Part shown: one piece after another, positions 1 to 7,680 of the stretch
Layout of the letters: every line of letters begins with the position of its first letter
Numbering within the stretch: position 1 is the stretch's first letter
Notes under the pieces: model-generated
Database searches by the model: none
What the model saw: the letters and a program-made list of their open reading frames with translations, nothing else
Told to the model about the DNA's origin: nothing
NCBI GenBank assembly: GCA_016711085.1
Contig: JADJTR010000002.1
Location: 310,001-374,000 of the forward strand
DNA from: Phyllobacteriaceae bacterium
Lineage (GTDB): Bacteria > Pseudomonadota > Alphaproteobacteria > Rhizobiales > Rhizobiaceae
Direction: 5' to 3'
Length of the DNA stretch: 64,000 nt
Made by a program: the position numbers and the translations under genes

Positions 1-1707
1 TCGCGGAGAGCGCCAGGGCGCGGCGTCGGCGTATCCCAGGTCGTCCAGTCGACGTGCAGCGCGCCCTCCTCAGTCGCCGAGCGCCACGCCCGTGCCTTGG
101 CGAATCGGCCCGACGATGTGCGCAGGCCGGTAACGATTTCCTCATGCGGCAAAAACGGCAGGGACGGCGGGAAAGTGACCGGAATTTGCGCGGCCGGCAC
201 CCACAACTGCGAGAGCGGCATGCGCGCCACCTGCACCGGCGTCAATGCGCCGTAATCGATGCTCGTCCTCGTCAGGCGCGCCGGGCCGGCTGTGGCCAAA
301 CGATTGCCCGGCGACCAGATCAGGTCAGCGCCGGCAAAGCTGCCGGCCCGGACCCGCGCCGGTGTCGAGGTCGATGGCGAAGCCGGAAAGCGAGATGTGG
401 CTGCCGGCGTTCTTGATCGGCACCGCATGGGAGCGGGTGATCGAGCAGCGCAGTTCGAGATCATCGAGGATTACGCTGGCCAGCGTCAGCCCGCCGCCGA
501 TCGGTCCGAGCGGCAACGACGGGATCGAGCCAAGCGAGCCGGAGATGCCGCCGGACACAAGATTGTCGACAATGCCCTCCGCGACTGCCTCGACGACGGC
601 GAGCACGATCGCCGCGACAATGACGCCGATAATGCCGCCGAACAAGGCGCCAAGCCCCAGCGAAAGCAGCACGACCCACCATTCCAGATCGACATCGGTA
701 TCGACGGTCGGCGTCGTCGCGGTCACGGTGAGCTGGCCGCCGGACAGGCCGATGGAGATGAAGAATGTGAAGTCCGAAACCGCGGACCAGCCGGTTCCCG
801 AGTCGGCGGCGCGGCCATCGACGCGAATGCGATTCCCTTCGATTCGCGCCTCCAGACGGGTCAGCGTTCCCTGACCGCCGGGCGCGGGTACATTGCGATT
901 GAGGCGTAACGGCGTGTCGAAATCGCCGACCGGGCGGCCGAGCGCGGTGGCGACCCGGGGGCGCATGACGCGGGCCAGGAGCCAGAAATTGCTCATCATC
1001 ACCATCGAGCGGCTGCCCGTCGGAATGAAATTGCCGGTGACGAGATTGATGTTGCCGCCCGAATCGCTGGCCATGCGAATGCCGAAAGCGACGCAGTCCC
1101 GGTCAGCGGCCGTGGTGTCGTTGACCGTTGTCACGTCGATGTCGAAAATGGTCGTCGGGTCGGTGTCGTCGACGACGGGTATTGGCGGCGACAGGTCGAT
1201 GCGGCCGACGCCGGTTTGCAATTGCTGAACCACCATCTGCGCCACGATGGCGTCGGTTTGCGCCTGGGAAAGACCGGCCAACGCCAGAGCCGGCGCCAGA
1301 AGCGCTTGCGAAGCGGCGTCGAAAGCCACCGTCACCACCGGCGCGCCATTGGTGAAGTCCACTGTGACGATCTGGTTCGCGCCCTGAGCGATCACTTCGA
1401 TCGCGTCGACGATGGTGATCGTTCCGGCGAGCGGCGCAAGTGTCGCCGGCACCGGCGACGTTATGTCGAGGGCCGAATTGTCGAAAGGCAGGGTGAGGCC
1501 GATACCCGGCCGCGGACGGTCGAGATCGGCGGTCGGGACCGAGAAATTGAGATTGGCGCTGCCTTGTACAGCTCCGACTGCAACCGGGATGACCATCGAA
1601 GGCGGGAAGATCAGACCGGCGAGAAAAGCCGTTTCAAGTTGGCTGTTGATCTCCGCTTCGGAAATCTGGACGAGCATATCGTAGGAAGCCGTGCGGTCCT
1701 GTGCCAT
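1..1707 (-). CDS. Hypothetical protein, possible P47/TULIP-like family; frameshifted, 3' end outside window
   Basis: The first frame starts at ATG 1707 and runs 460 residues to a stop at 325. From about position 360 the -1 frame stays open, with coherent codons, to the window edge, so one base is probably missing there and the true C-terminus lies outside. The protein is rich in beta-prone sequence. A hydrophobic Gly/Ala/Ile segment at residues 343-375 begins with EWWVVLL, and a block near residues 228-260 contains NFIPTGSRS. No signal peptide is visible. The order of segments (an N-terminal motif like SEAEINSQL, a mid-protein IP-G-S block, then a Trp-led hydrophobic stretch) recalls clostridial P47/OrfX TULIP proteins, but this is pattern memory only. 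It sits 6 bp downstream of the next gene, so the two probably form an operon. Confidence 0.55.
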
Positions 1708-1713
1708 GACTGC

Positions 1714-2259
1714 TCAACCTTTCCGCTTGGGTTCGCAACCAAAATCATCGGCCTTCACCGGATCGCGGCCCTTCGATGGGAGCGACCCGATGCGGCCCTT
1801 GGGATGGACACTGACGCCAACGGCTTCCAGCGTCGCGCCGGGCGGAAGCATTGTCGTCTCCGCGACAGCCTCACGCGCCCGCGCCAATTGTTTCTGCTCG
1901 GCGCGTTCGAGTTTGACGCCGGCGGCGGCCAGCGCGGCAACCGGATCGGCGATGAACGAGGCTGCATGGGAAGGGTCTTTCGCCAGCCAGCCCACCACAG
2001 CCTTGTCCGCCATCGCCAGCTTGCCCAGCAGCGCAGCCGAGACAATCGGACCGACATCCCAGCCACGGGGGCCGCGGTCGCCGCGCGGAACGCATTTCGG
2101 ATCGCGGGCTTTGACGCCGAAGTCGCGGCCCGGAACGAGGCGGTAATTCAGCTTGAAGGCGAGATCCCGCGGGACTGTGGCAACAACCGGCTTTCTCTCC
2201 GCTTTGCCTGGCTCCGCCATGAGTTCAGGTGGCGGGTTTTCATTTGATTTTTCGCACAT
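1714..2259 (-). CDS. Hypothetical protein, 181 aa, with a leader-peptide-like central segment
   Basis: Two ATGs lie close together (2265 and 2259). The Shine-Dalgarno GGAGGAG is only about 2 nt before the first and 8 nt before the second, so 2259 (MCEKSNENPP) is preferred. The protein is soluble and charged, with basic ends. Residues 75-115 include WLAKDPSHAASFIADPVAAL followed by AAAGVKLE. This resembles the 'ADP-x-ALxxAG' end of NHLP-type RiPP leaders, but the protein is too long and lacks an obvious core peptide, so I treat this as resemblance only. It is the first gene of a two-gene minus-strand operon with the possible P47-like gene 6 bp downstream. No function is assigned. Confidence 0.6.
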   Translation of the reverse strand: MCEKSNENPPPELMAEPGKAERKPVVATVPRDLAFKLNYRLVPGRDFGVKARDPKCVPRGDRGPRGWDVGPIVSAALLGKLAMADKAVVGWLAKDPSHAASFIADPVAALAAAGVKLERAEQKQLARAREAVAETTMLPPGATLEAVGVSVHPKGRIGSLPSKGRDPVKADDFGCEPKRKG

Positions 2260-2273
2260 AATCATCTCCTCCG

Positions 2274-2293
2274 CCCCGAAATTTATTTCGGGG
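2274..2293 (-). promoter_or_regulatory. Hairpin directly 5' of the 2259 gene's ribosome-binding site
   Basis: CCCCGAAA and TTTCGGGG form a perfect 8-bp stem around a 4-nt loop. On the minus strand the stem ends 2 nt before the GGAGGAG Shine-Dalgarno, so it would stand in the 5' leader. It may stabilise the mRNA or modulate translation. Read on the plus strand it is followed by only three Ts, a poor terminator. The rest of 2266-2648 (383 bp) holds no supportable gene; it is the divergent upstream region shared with ffh. Confidence 0.4.
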
Positions 2294-2648
2294 TTTGCTT
2301 CATGTCGAAAATTTCAATTGCACTAATACTACTTTTTCAATTCAGCACTGTGATTGATCCCACTTATGCAACTTCTTTTTCCCGGGGCGAGGCGGCGGCG
2401 CGTCAGGTCATCGCGGCGCTGAAACGCGCCTGAGCGTTGACTTCGTCGCCGAATTGGTGTTTTGACCGCCTCAATTCCGCGACGAGTTTTTGGACTCCGC
2501 GCCGACCGGGACGGGCCGCAGGCCTTTCGATCCCGGAGGTCAACACCCGGCAGCGCTGTTGCGCCCCCGGGTGTCGTTCGGCTTTGGGTTTGAATACGCC
2601 GGCGCGTCACACCATCTCCCGCGTGACCGACACGCAAGGAAACGAGGC

Positions 2649-4220
2649 ATGTTCGAAAGCCTGCAGGAACGCCTGGGGTCGATCCTCTCGACGCTGACCG
2701 GACGCGGCGCGCTCTCCGAAGCCGACGTGGCGGCGGCGCTGCGCGAGGTCCGGCGCGCCCTGATCGAGGCCGACGTGGCGCTCGAAGTGGTGCGGTCCTT
2801 CACCGACAAGGTACGGGCGAAAGCCGTCGGCGCGGAAGTGCTGAAATCGATCAAGCCGGGGCAGATGGTCGTCAAGATCGTCCATGACGAGCTTGTCGCC
2901 ATGCTTGGCGAAACCTCCAACGCCATCGACCTCGCGGCGGCCGCGCCGGTCGTCGTCATGATGGTCGGCCTGCAGGGCTCGGGCAAGACGACGACCTCGG
3001 CCAAGATCGCCAAGCGCATCGAGACGCGCGAGCGCAAGCGCGTGCTGATGGCCTCGCTCGACACGCGCCGCCCGGCGGCGCAGGAGCAATTGCGCCAATT
3101 GGGCGAGCAGGCGGGCATCGCAACGCTGCCGATCGTCGTCGGGCAGACGCCGGTCGACATCGCGCGGCGCGCCGTGCAGGCGGCAAAGCTCGGCGGCCAC
3201 GACGTCGTCATCCTCGACACCGCCGGCCGCACCCATATCGACGAGCCGCTGATGGCGGAAATGGCCGAGATCAAAGCGGCGTCGAACCCGCATGAGATCC
3301 TGCTTGTCGCCGACGCGCTGACCGGCCAGGACGCGGTCATCCTCGCCCGCAACTTCAACGAACGCGTCGGCGTCACCGGCATCGTGCTGACCCGCATGGA
3401 CGGCGACGGCCGCGGCGGCGCGGCGTTGTCGATGCGCGCCGTCACCGGCAAACCGGTCAAGCTGATCGGCACCGGCGAAAAGATGGACGCGCTGGAGGAG
3501 TTCCATCCCCGCCGCGTCGCCGACCGCATCCTCGGCATGGGCGACATCGTCAGCCTGGTGGAGAAGGCGGCCGAACACATCGACGCGGAAAAAGCCGCTT
3601 CGATGGCGAAGAAGATGTCCGAGGGCAAGTTCGATCTGGACGACCTCGCCGGCCAGCTTCAACAGATGCAGAAGCTTGGCGGCATGGGCGGCATCATGGG
3701 CATGCTGCCCGGCATGGCCTCGATGAAGGATCAGGTCGCCGCCGCCGGTTTCGACGACCGGTCGATGAAGCGCCAACTCGCCATCATCTCGTCGATGACG
3801 CGGGCCGAGCGCGGCAATCCGGATTTGCTCAAGCACAGCCGCAAGCAGCGCATCGCCAAGGGTTCCGGCACCGACGCGGCGGAGATCAACAAGCTCTTGA
3901 AAATGCACCGCCAGATGGCCGACATGATGAAAGCCATGGGCGGCAGGGGCAAAGGCGCCGGGCTGATGCAGCGCGCCATCGGCGGCGTCGCCTCGAAGAT
4001 GGGCCTGGGCGGGCTTGGCGGCATGGGCGGCATGATGGGCGGCGGCATGCCCGACCTGTCGAAGATGGACCCGAAGCAGCTCGAGGCGCTGAAGAAGCAG
4101 GCGGAAGCCGCCGGCCTGATGAAACCGGGCGCCATGCCCGGCCTGCCGGGCGGCGCCAAATTGCCGGGCCTGCCCGGTTTGGGAGGCGGCGGGCTGCCCG
4201 GCCTGCCGGGGAAAAAATGA
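2649..4220 (+). CDS. ffh: Signal recognition particle protein Ffh
   Basis: This 523-aa GTPase binds 4.5S RNA and signal peptides to target nascent inner-membrane and secreted proteins to FtsY. The N-terminal helical bundle is residues 1-95, followed by the G domain with GLQGSGKTTT at 107-116 and DTAGRTH in the G3 region. The C-terminal M domain is methionine-rich, and its last 70 residues are a Gly/Met/Pro-rich tail, which accounts for the length. The start is ATG 2649, behind AAGGA at an 8-nt spacing; the frame is open upstream to 2490, but that part is not conserved Ffh sequence. The chorismate mutase start codon overlaps its stop, so the two are translationally coupled. Confidence 0.96.
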   Translation: MFESLQERLGSILSTLTGRGALSEADVAAALREVRRALIEADVALEVVRSFTDKVRAKAVGAEVLKSIKPGQMVVKIVHDELVAMLGETSNAIDLAAAAPVVVMMVGLQGSGKTTTSAKIAKRIETRERKRVLMASLDTRRPAAQEQLRQLGEQAGIATLPIVVGQTPVDIARRAVQAAKLGGHDVVILDTAGRTHIDEPLMAEMAEIKAASNPHEILLVADALTGQDAVILARNFNERVGVTGIVLTRMDGDGRGGAALSMRAVTGKPVKLIGTGEKMDALEEFHPRRVADRILGMGDIVSLVEKAAEHIDAEKAASMAKKMSEGKFDLDDLAGQLQQMQKLGGMGGIMGMLPGMASMKDQVAAAGFDDRSMKRQLAIISSMTRAERGNPDLLKHSRKQRIAKGSGTDAAEINKLLKMHRQMADMMKAMGGRGKGAGLMQRAIGGVASKMGLGGLGGMGGMMGGGMPDLSKMDPKQLEALKKQAEAAGLMKPGAMPGLPGGAKLPGLPGLGGGGLPGLPGKK

Positions 4221-4525
4221 CCGACGCCAACGCCCTGCTCAAGGATTTGCGCGCCTCGATCGACAATATCGACGCGGCGCTCATCCACATGCTGGCCGAG
4301 CGCTTTCGCTGCACCCAGCAGGTCGGCGTGCTGAAGGCCCGCCATGGCCTGCCGGCGGCCGATCCAAAACGCGAAGCCGAGCAGATTGCAAGACTTCGGC
4401 GTCTGGCGAAAGACGCCCATCTCGATCCCGATTTCGCCGAGAAATTTCTCGCCTTCATCGTCAAGGAAGTGATCCGCCACCACGAGCAGATCGCCGCGAC
4501 GACGAAAGCGGGCGACCGTTCATAG
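4217..4525 (+). CDS. Chorismate mutase, AroQ type
   Basis: This 102-aa all-helical protein should convert chorismate to prephenate for phenylalanine and tyrosine synthesis. Residues matching the AroQ active site are visible: Arg12, Arg29, Lys40 and Arg52, then a helix ending in HHEQIA. It is a stand-alone domain without prephenate dehydratase. The ATG overlaps the ffh stop (ATGA), and rpsP follows 38 bp later. The ffh-chorismate mutase-rpsP order is common in Hyphomicrobiales, so the position reflects synteny rather than an aromatic amino acid operon. Confidence 0.9.
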   Translation: MTDANALLKDLRASIDNIDAALIHMLAERFRCTQQVGVLKARHGLPAADPKREAEQIARLRRLAKDAHLDPDFAEKFLAFIVKEVIRHHEQIAATTKAGDRS

Positions 4526-4563
4526 AACCTTCACCGGACACGCAAGACCCAAAGGAGAGAACC

Positions 4564-4923
4564 ATGTCCCTGAAAATCCGCCTGGCCCGCGCCGGCTCCA
4601 AGAAGCGCCCCTATTACCACATCGTCGTCGCCGACGCGCGCTCGCCGCGCGACGGCCGCTTCATCGAGGCGATCGGTTCGTGGAACCCGCTGATGCCGAA
4701 GGACTCGGCCGAACGCGTCAAGCTCGACGCCGACAAGGCCAAAGCGTGGATGGAAAAGGGCGCGCAGGCGACCGACCGCGTCGCCCGCTTTCTCGACGCC
4801 GCCGGCGTGACCAAGCGCGACGCCCGCTCCAACCCGAAAAAGGCCGAGCCGGGCGCCAAGGCCAAGGAACGCGCCGCGCTGGCCCAGCAGAAGGCGGAAG
4901 CCGCCGCGGCGGCGAGCGAGTAA
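4564..4923 (+). CDS. rpsP: 30S ribosomal protein S16
   Basis: This 119-aa protein begins MSLKIRLARAGSKKRPYYHI, the conserved S16 N-terminus, and binds the 5' domain of 16S rRNA during small-subunit assembly. The core is about 80 residues; the last 35 are a Lys/Ala/Glu-rich tail, frequent in alphaproteobacterial S16. AAGGAGAG precedes the ATG. In related genomes rimM, trmD and rplS usually follow. Here a strong terminator follows instead, and the next genes are unrelated, so the usual operon is interrupted or rearranged. Confidence 0.97.
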   Translation: MSLKIRLARAGSKKRPYYHIVVADARSPRDGRFIEAIGSWNPLMPKDSAERVKLDADKAKAWMEKGAQATDRVARFLDAAGVTKRDARSNPKKAEPGAKAKERAALAQQKAEAAAAASE

Positions 4924-4947
4924 TCCCCGATCCGGTTTGACGCTGCG

Positions 4948-4978
4948 ACGGCGGGCGGCAAGCCCGCCGTTTTCTTTT
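4948..4978 (+). terminator. Rho-independent terminator after rpsP
   Basis: CGGCGGGC and GCCCGCCG form a perfect 8-bp stem (9 with the flanking A-T pair) with a GGCAA loop, followed by TTTTCTTTT. It lies 25 bp after the rpsP stop and closes the ffh-rpsP transcription unit. Confidence 0.9.
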
Positions 4979-5094
4979 GCCTCTTGCGGGCGTCGCGCCG
5001 GCGGGCGACAAACCCCGCGGCCGCCGAAGCGCGGCCGCCGAAGGCGAGGGGGCAACTTTCCGCTCGATTCCCGGTCGGCAAGCGGGAGCCAGTC

Positions 5095-5313
5095 ATGGGC
5101 AGAATCATTCTCGGCTTCGTCCTCGGCTACCTGGCCGGTCACGCTTCGTCGGTGCTCGGCTACATCGTGATGACCAATTATGGCGGCCTGTTCGACCGCG
5201 ATGGCGGCGGCGCGATGGGGGCGATTTTCATTCTCGGGCCGGCGCTCGGCCTTGTCGGCGGCGTCGTCGGCGCGATCATCGCGCGGGCAACGCGCAAACC
5301 GAAGGGACCATGA
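5095..5313 (+). CDS. Small two-helix inner-membrane protein
   Basis: This 72-aa protein begins at ATG 5095 (MGRIILGFVLGYLAGHASSV). The frame is open further upstream, but the sequence there is low-complexity and Arg-rich, and a GGGAG-like site precedes 5095. Two hydrophobic Gly-rich helices (about residues 3-25 and 41-62) flank a short charged loop, and the tail is basic (ARATRKPKGP). No family was recognised. It is spaced 3 bp from the aldo/keto reductase and probably cotranscribed with it. Confidence 0.6.
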   Translation: MGRIILGFVLGYLAGHASSVLGYIVMTNYGGLFDRDGGGAMGAIFILGPALGLVGGVVGAIIARATRKPKGP

Positions 5314-5316
5314 GCC

Positions 5317-6303
5317 ATGGAGCAAAAACAGCTGGGGGCCGACGGCCCGTCGATCGGTGCGATCGGGCTTGGTTGCATGAGCTTCGCCGGCGCCTATGGC
5401 GCGGCCGGTCCCGGCGAGGCGGAAGCGACGCTGGATGCGGCGCATAAACTCGGGGTCACGCATCTCGATACGGCGAAGATCTACGGTGACGGGGTCTCGG
5501 AGGAGATCATCGGCGCGTGGCTGAAAAAACATCCGGACCACAAATTCGTCATCGCCACCAAGGGCGGCATCGTCACCGCGCCGAAGCGCGGCTTCGACAA
5601 TTCCGCCGCCTATTTGCGCGAATGCCTGGAGGGATCGTTGCGCCGGCTCGGCGTCGAGCATGTGGCGCTCTACTATGTCCACCGCCGAGATTTCGCGCTA
5701 CCGATCGAGGAGGTCACGGATACGCTTGCCGGTTTCGTGCGCGAGGGCAAGATCGGCGGCATCGGCTATTCGGAAATCTCGCCGGCGTCGTTGCGCCGCG
5801 CCGCGGCGGTGCATCCGGTCATGGCGGTGCAGAGCGAGTATTCACTGTGGTCACGCCAGCCGGATCTCGGCATGATCGATGCGTGCCGGGAACTCGGCAC
5901 GGCCTTCGTCGCCTTCTCGCCGGTGGCGCGCGGCATGTTCGCCGATCCCGTTCCGGATCCGAAACAATTCAGGCCGGGCGATTTCCGCCTCGCCAATCCA
6001 CGTTTCCAGGAGCCGAATTTTTCCGCCAACGTCGCCTTCGTCGAGCGCTTCACGGCGCTGGCGCGCGCCATGGGCCATACGCCATCGGCGCTCGCCATCG
6101 CCTGGACAATGCATCGCGGTGACCACATCGTGCCGATTCCCGGCACCCGTTCCGCGGCGCATTTGCGCGACGACCTCAAGGCGGCGGAGATTTCGCTCTC
6201 CGCCGCCGATTTGGCATCCATCGAGGCTGTTCTGCCGCCCGGTTTCGCCCATGGCGGCCGCTACTCGCACGAACAATTCAACGGCGTCGAGATTTACGGC
6301 TGA
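5317..6303 (+). CDS. Aldo/keto reductase
   Basis: This 328-aa TIM-barrel protein is predicted to be an NADPH-dependent oxidoreductase that reduces aldehydes or ketones. The catalytic tetrad is complete: Asp51 and Tyr56 in LDTAKIYGDG, Lys82 in IATKGG, and His122 in YYVHRRD. The C-terminal cofactor-binding part has the expected IPGTRS motif. It resembles stand-alone bacterial AKR11/12/13-type enzymes rather than the potassium-channel beta group. The substrate cannot be told from sequence. The start is ATG 5317, 3 bp after the small membrane protein. Confidence 0.9.
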   Translation: MEQKQLGADGPSIGAIGLGCMSFAGAYGAAGPGEAEATLDAAHKLGVTHLDTAKIYGDGVSEEIIGAWLKKHPDHKFVIATKGGIVTAPKRGFDNSAAYLRECLEGSLRRLGVEHVALYYVHRRDFALPIEEVTDTLAGFVREGKIGGIGYSEISPASLRRAAAVHPVMAVQSEYSLWSRQPDLGMIDACRELGTAFVAFSPVARGMFADPVPDPKQFRPGDFRLANPRFQEPNFSANVAFVERFTALARAMGHTPSALAIAWTMHRGDHIVPIPGTRSAAHLRDDLKAAEISLSAADLASIEAVLPPGFAHGGRYSHEQFNGVEIYG

Positions 6304-6705
6304 TCAGCACCACTGATCCCACCAGCAGACATTGTCGGTGGTGCAATTGTAGAACCACGAACATTCGGTCTTGGTCATTTGCGGCGTCGTCATCCCGGCA
6401 GCCTTGGCGTCGGCGCCGAGGCTGACGGCTTCGGCGAGCAGGGCGGCGGCGTCGAAGGCGACCGGTTTGCCATCCTTCATGCCCATGGCCGGATCGGCGA
6501 CCGGGCCGACTTCGCCCATCAGGCTGACGGCCGATAACAGCATGGCCGGGTTTTTCGCCGCCCGGCCATAGGAGACGAGACGGGCCGCCGTTTCCGCCTT
6601 GGCGCGATGATCGGCGCGCTGGGCCGGGGTCAGATCGGCGGCGACGGCCGAAGCCGTCAGTGCGAAGGCGCAGGCGATGCTCGTCAGTATGCGGCATGCA
6701 GACAT
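6304..6705 (-). CDS. Exported small protein with Cys/Trp-rich C-terminal tail
   Basis: The start at ATG 6705 gives 133 residues with a clear signal peptide (SIACAFALTASAVAA, cleavage near residue 20); the upstream extension to 6798 lacks a better start. The mature protein is about 110 residues, helical and Ala-rich. It ends in a compact tail with four cysteines and three tryptophans (ECSWFYNC then NVCWWDQWC), suggesting two disulfides in the periplasm. No family was recognised. It is convergent with the aldo/keto reductase, with adjacent stops. Confidence 0.65.
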   Translation of the reverse strand: MSACRILTSIACAFALTASAVAADLTPAQRADHRAKAETAARLVSYGRAAKNPAMLLSAVSLMGEVGPVADPAMGMKDGKPVAFDAAALLAEAVSLGADAKAAGMTTPQMTKTECSWFYNCTTDNVCWWDQWC

Positions 6706-6808
6706 GGTCGCTCTCCCTTGGAAAGGTTTCCTTCGCCCCGAAGGACGATTCTCCTGACCTAGGGGCATGTCAATTGAGCGACCGCTGAAATGCATCACGA
6801 AAAGTTTA

Positions 6809-7570
6809 TCAGGTCTGCTCCGCCGCCGGTTTCTGCTTGCGCGCTTTCTCTTCCTCTCGCGCCCGGGTCAGTCCGGTGGTGATGAGCGATGTCGGTAGCG
6901 CCACGATGCCGATGCCCGTCACCAGGATCAGCACCGTGAACAGCTTGCCGCCCGTGGTGACCGGATAGACATCGCCGTAGCCGACCGTGGTCAGCGTGAC
7001 GACGACGAACCACAGCGATTGCGGAATCGACGAAAACGCCACCGGCTGCGCCTCGTGCTCGAATTCGTAGATGCCGACGCCGGCGATGAACAAGAGGATC
7101 AAAGCGAGCAGACCGAAGACGGCCATTTCCTCGCGCACCAGTTCGAAGGCGCGGCGCACACGGTCGATCGCGGCGAGATGGCGCACCAGCTTGAGCGCGC
7201 GAAGAATGCGCAGCAGGCGCAGCGAACGGATCGCCTGGAAGCCGGCGCCGCCCATGGTCAGCCACCATGGCGCGACGGCGAGGAAATCGATGACGCCCCA
7301 AAACGAGGTCGCGTATTTCCACGCCTTTTTTGCCGTCCCTAGGCGAGCGGCGTATTCGGCGGTGAACAACAAGATCGAGGCGCGCTCGATCCAGATGCAC
7401 AACGTGTGCAGCCAGCCCGGGATGGCTGGTACCGTTTCCAGCCCGAGCGCGGCCAGCGACACGAGGATCACGATCAGCATCGCCTCGTCAAAACGGTTGC
7501 CGAATCGTGGATCGTCGCCGGCGACGATGGCGGCGAGGCGGTCGCGCAATCCCGGCGCCCTGTCTTTCAT
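6809..7570 (-). CDS. Voltage-gated potassium channel, 6-TM type
   Basis: This 253-aa inner-membrane protein has the selectivity filter TVGYGD at residues 195-200 between two hydrophobic helices (about 150-172 and 208-232). An Arg-rich S4-like segment lies at 115-139 (RSLRLLRILRALKLVR). Four voltage-sensor helices precede the pore. There is no RCK/TrkA-N domain; the C-terminus is a short charged tail. It likely forms a tetrameric potassium channel influencing membrane potential. It is a single gene transcribed divergently from typA. Confidence 0.92.
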   Translation of the reverse strand: MKDRAPGLRDRLAAIVAGDDPRFGNRFDEAMLIVILVSLAALGLETVPAIPGWLHTLCIWIERASILLFTAEYAARLGTAKKAWKYATSFWGVIDFLAVAPWWLTMGGAGFQAIRSLRLLRILRALKLVRHLAAIDRVRRAFELVREEMAVFGLLALILLFIAGVGIYEFEHEAQPVAFSSIPQSLWFVVVTLTTVGYGDVYPVTTGGKLFTVLILVTGIGIVALPTSLITTGLTRAREEEKARKQKPAAEQT

Positions 7571-7680
7571 GGTGCTTCCCCGGCCAGTTTGCCGGAAAGA
7601 CTAGAGCATCGGGAAAAAACAGGCTATGAGCGCGCAACTTTTTTGCGCGGCTGACGCTGCGCCCAGCATCCGGTGACATC

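Noticed and set aside
2490..2648. N-terminal extension of Ffh from 2490
   Set aside because: Not Ffh-like sequence; ATG 2649 has a good ribosome-binding site and the canonical N-terminus.
2329..2697. Short open frames in the region upstream of ffh (2329-2637 minus, 2437-2697 plus)
   Set aside because: No ribosome-binding sites, low complexity, overlap the ffh promoter and start.
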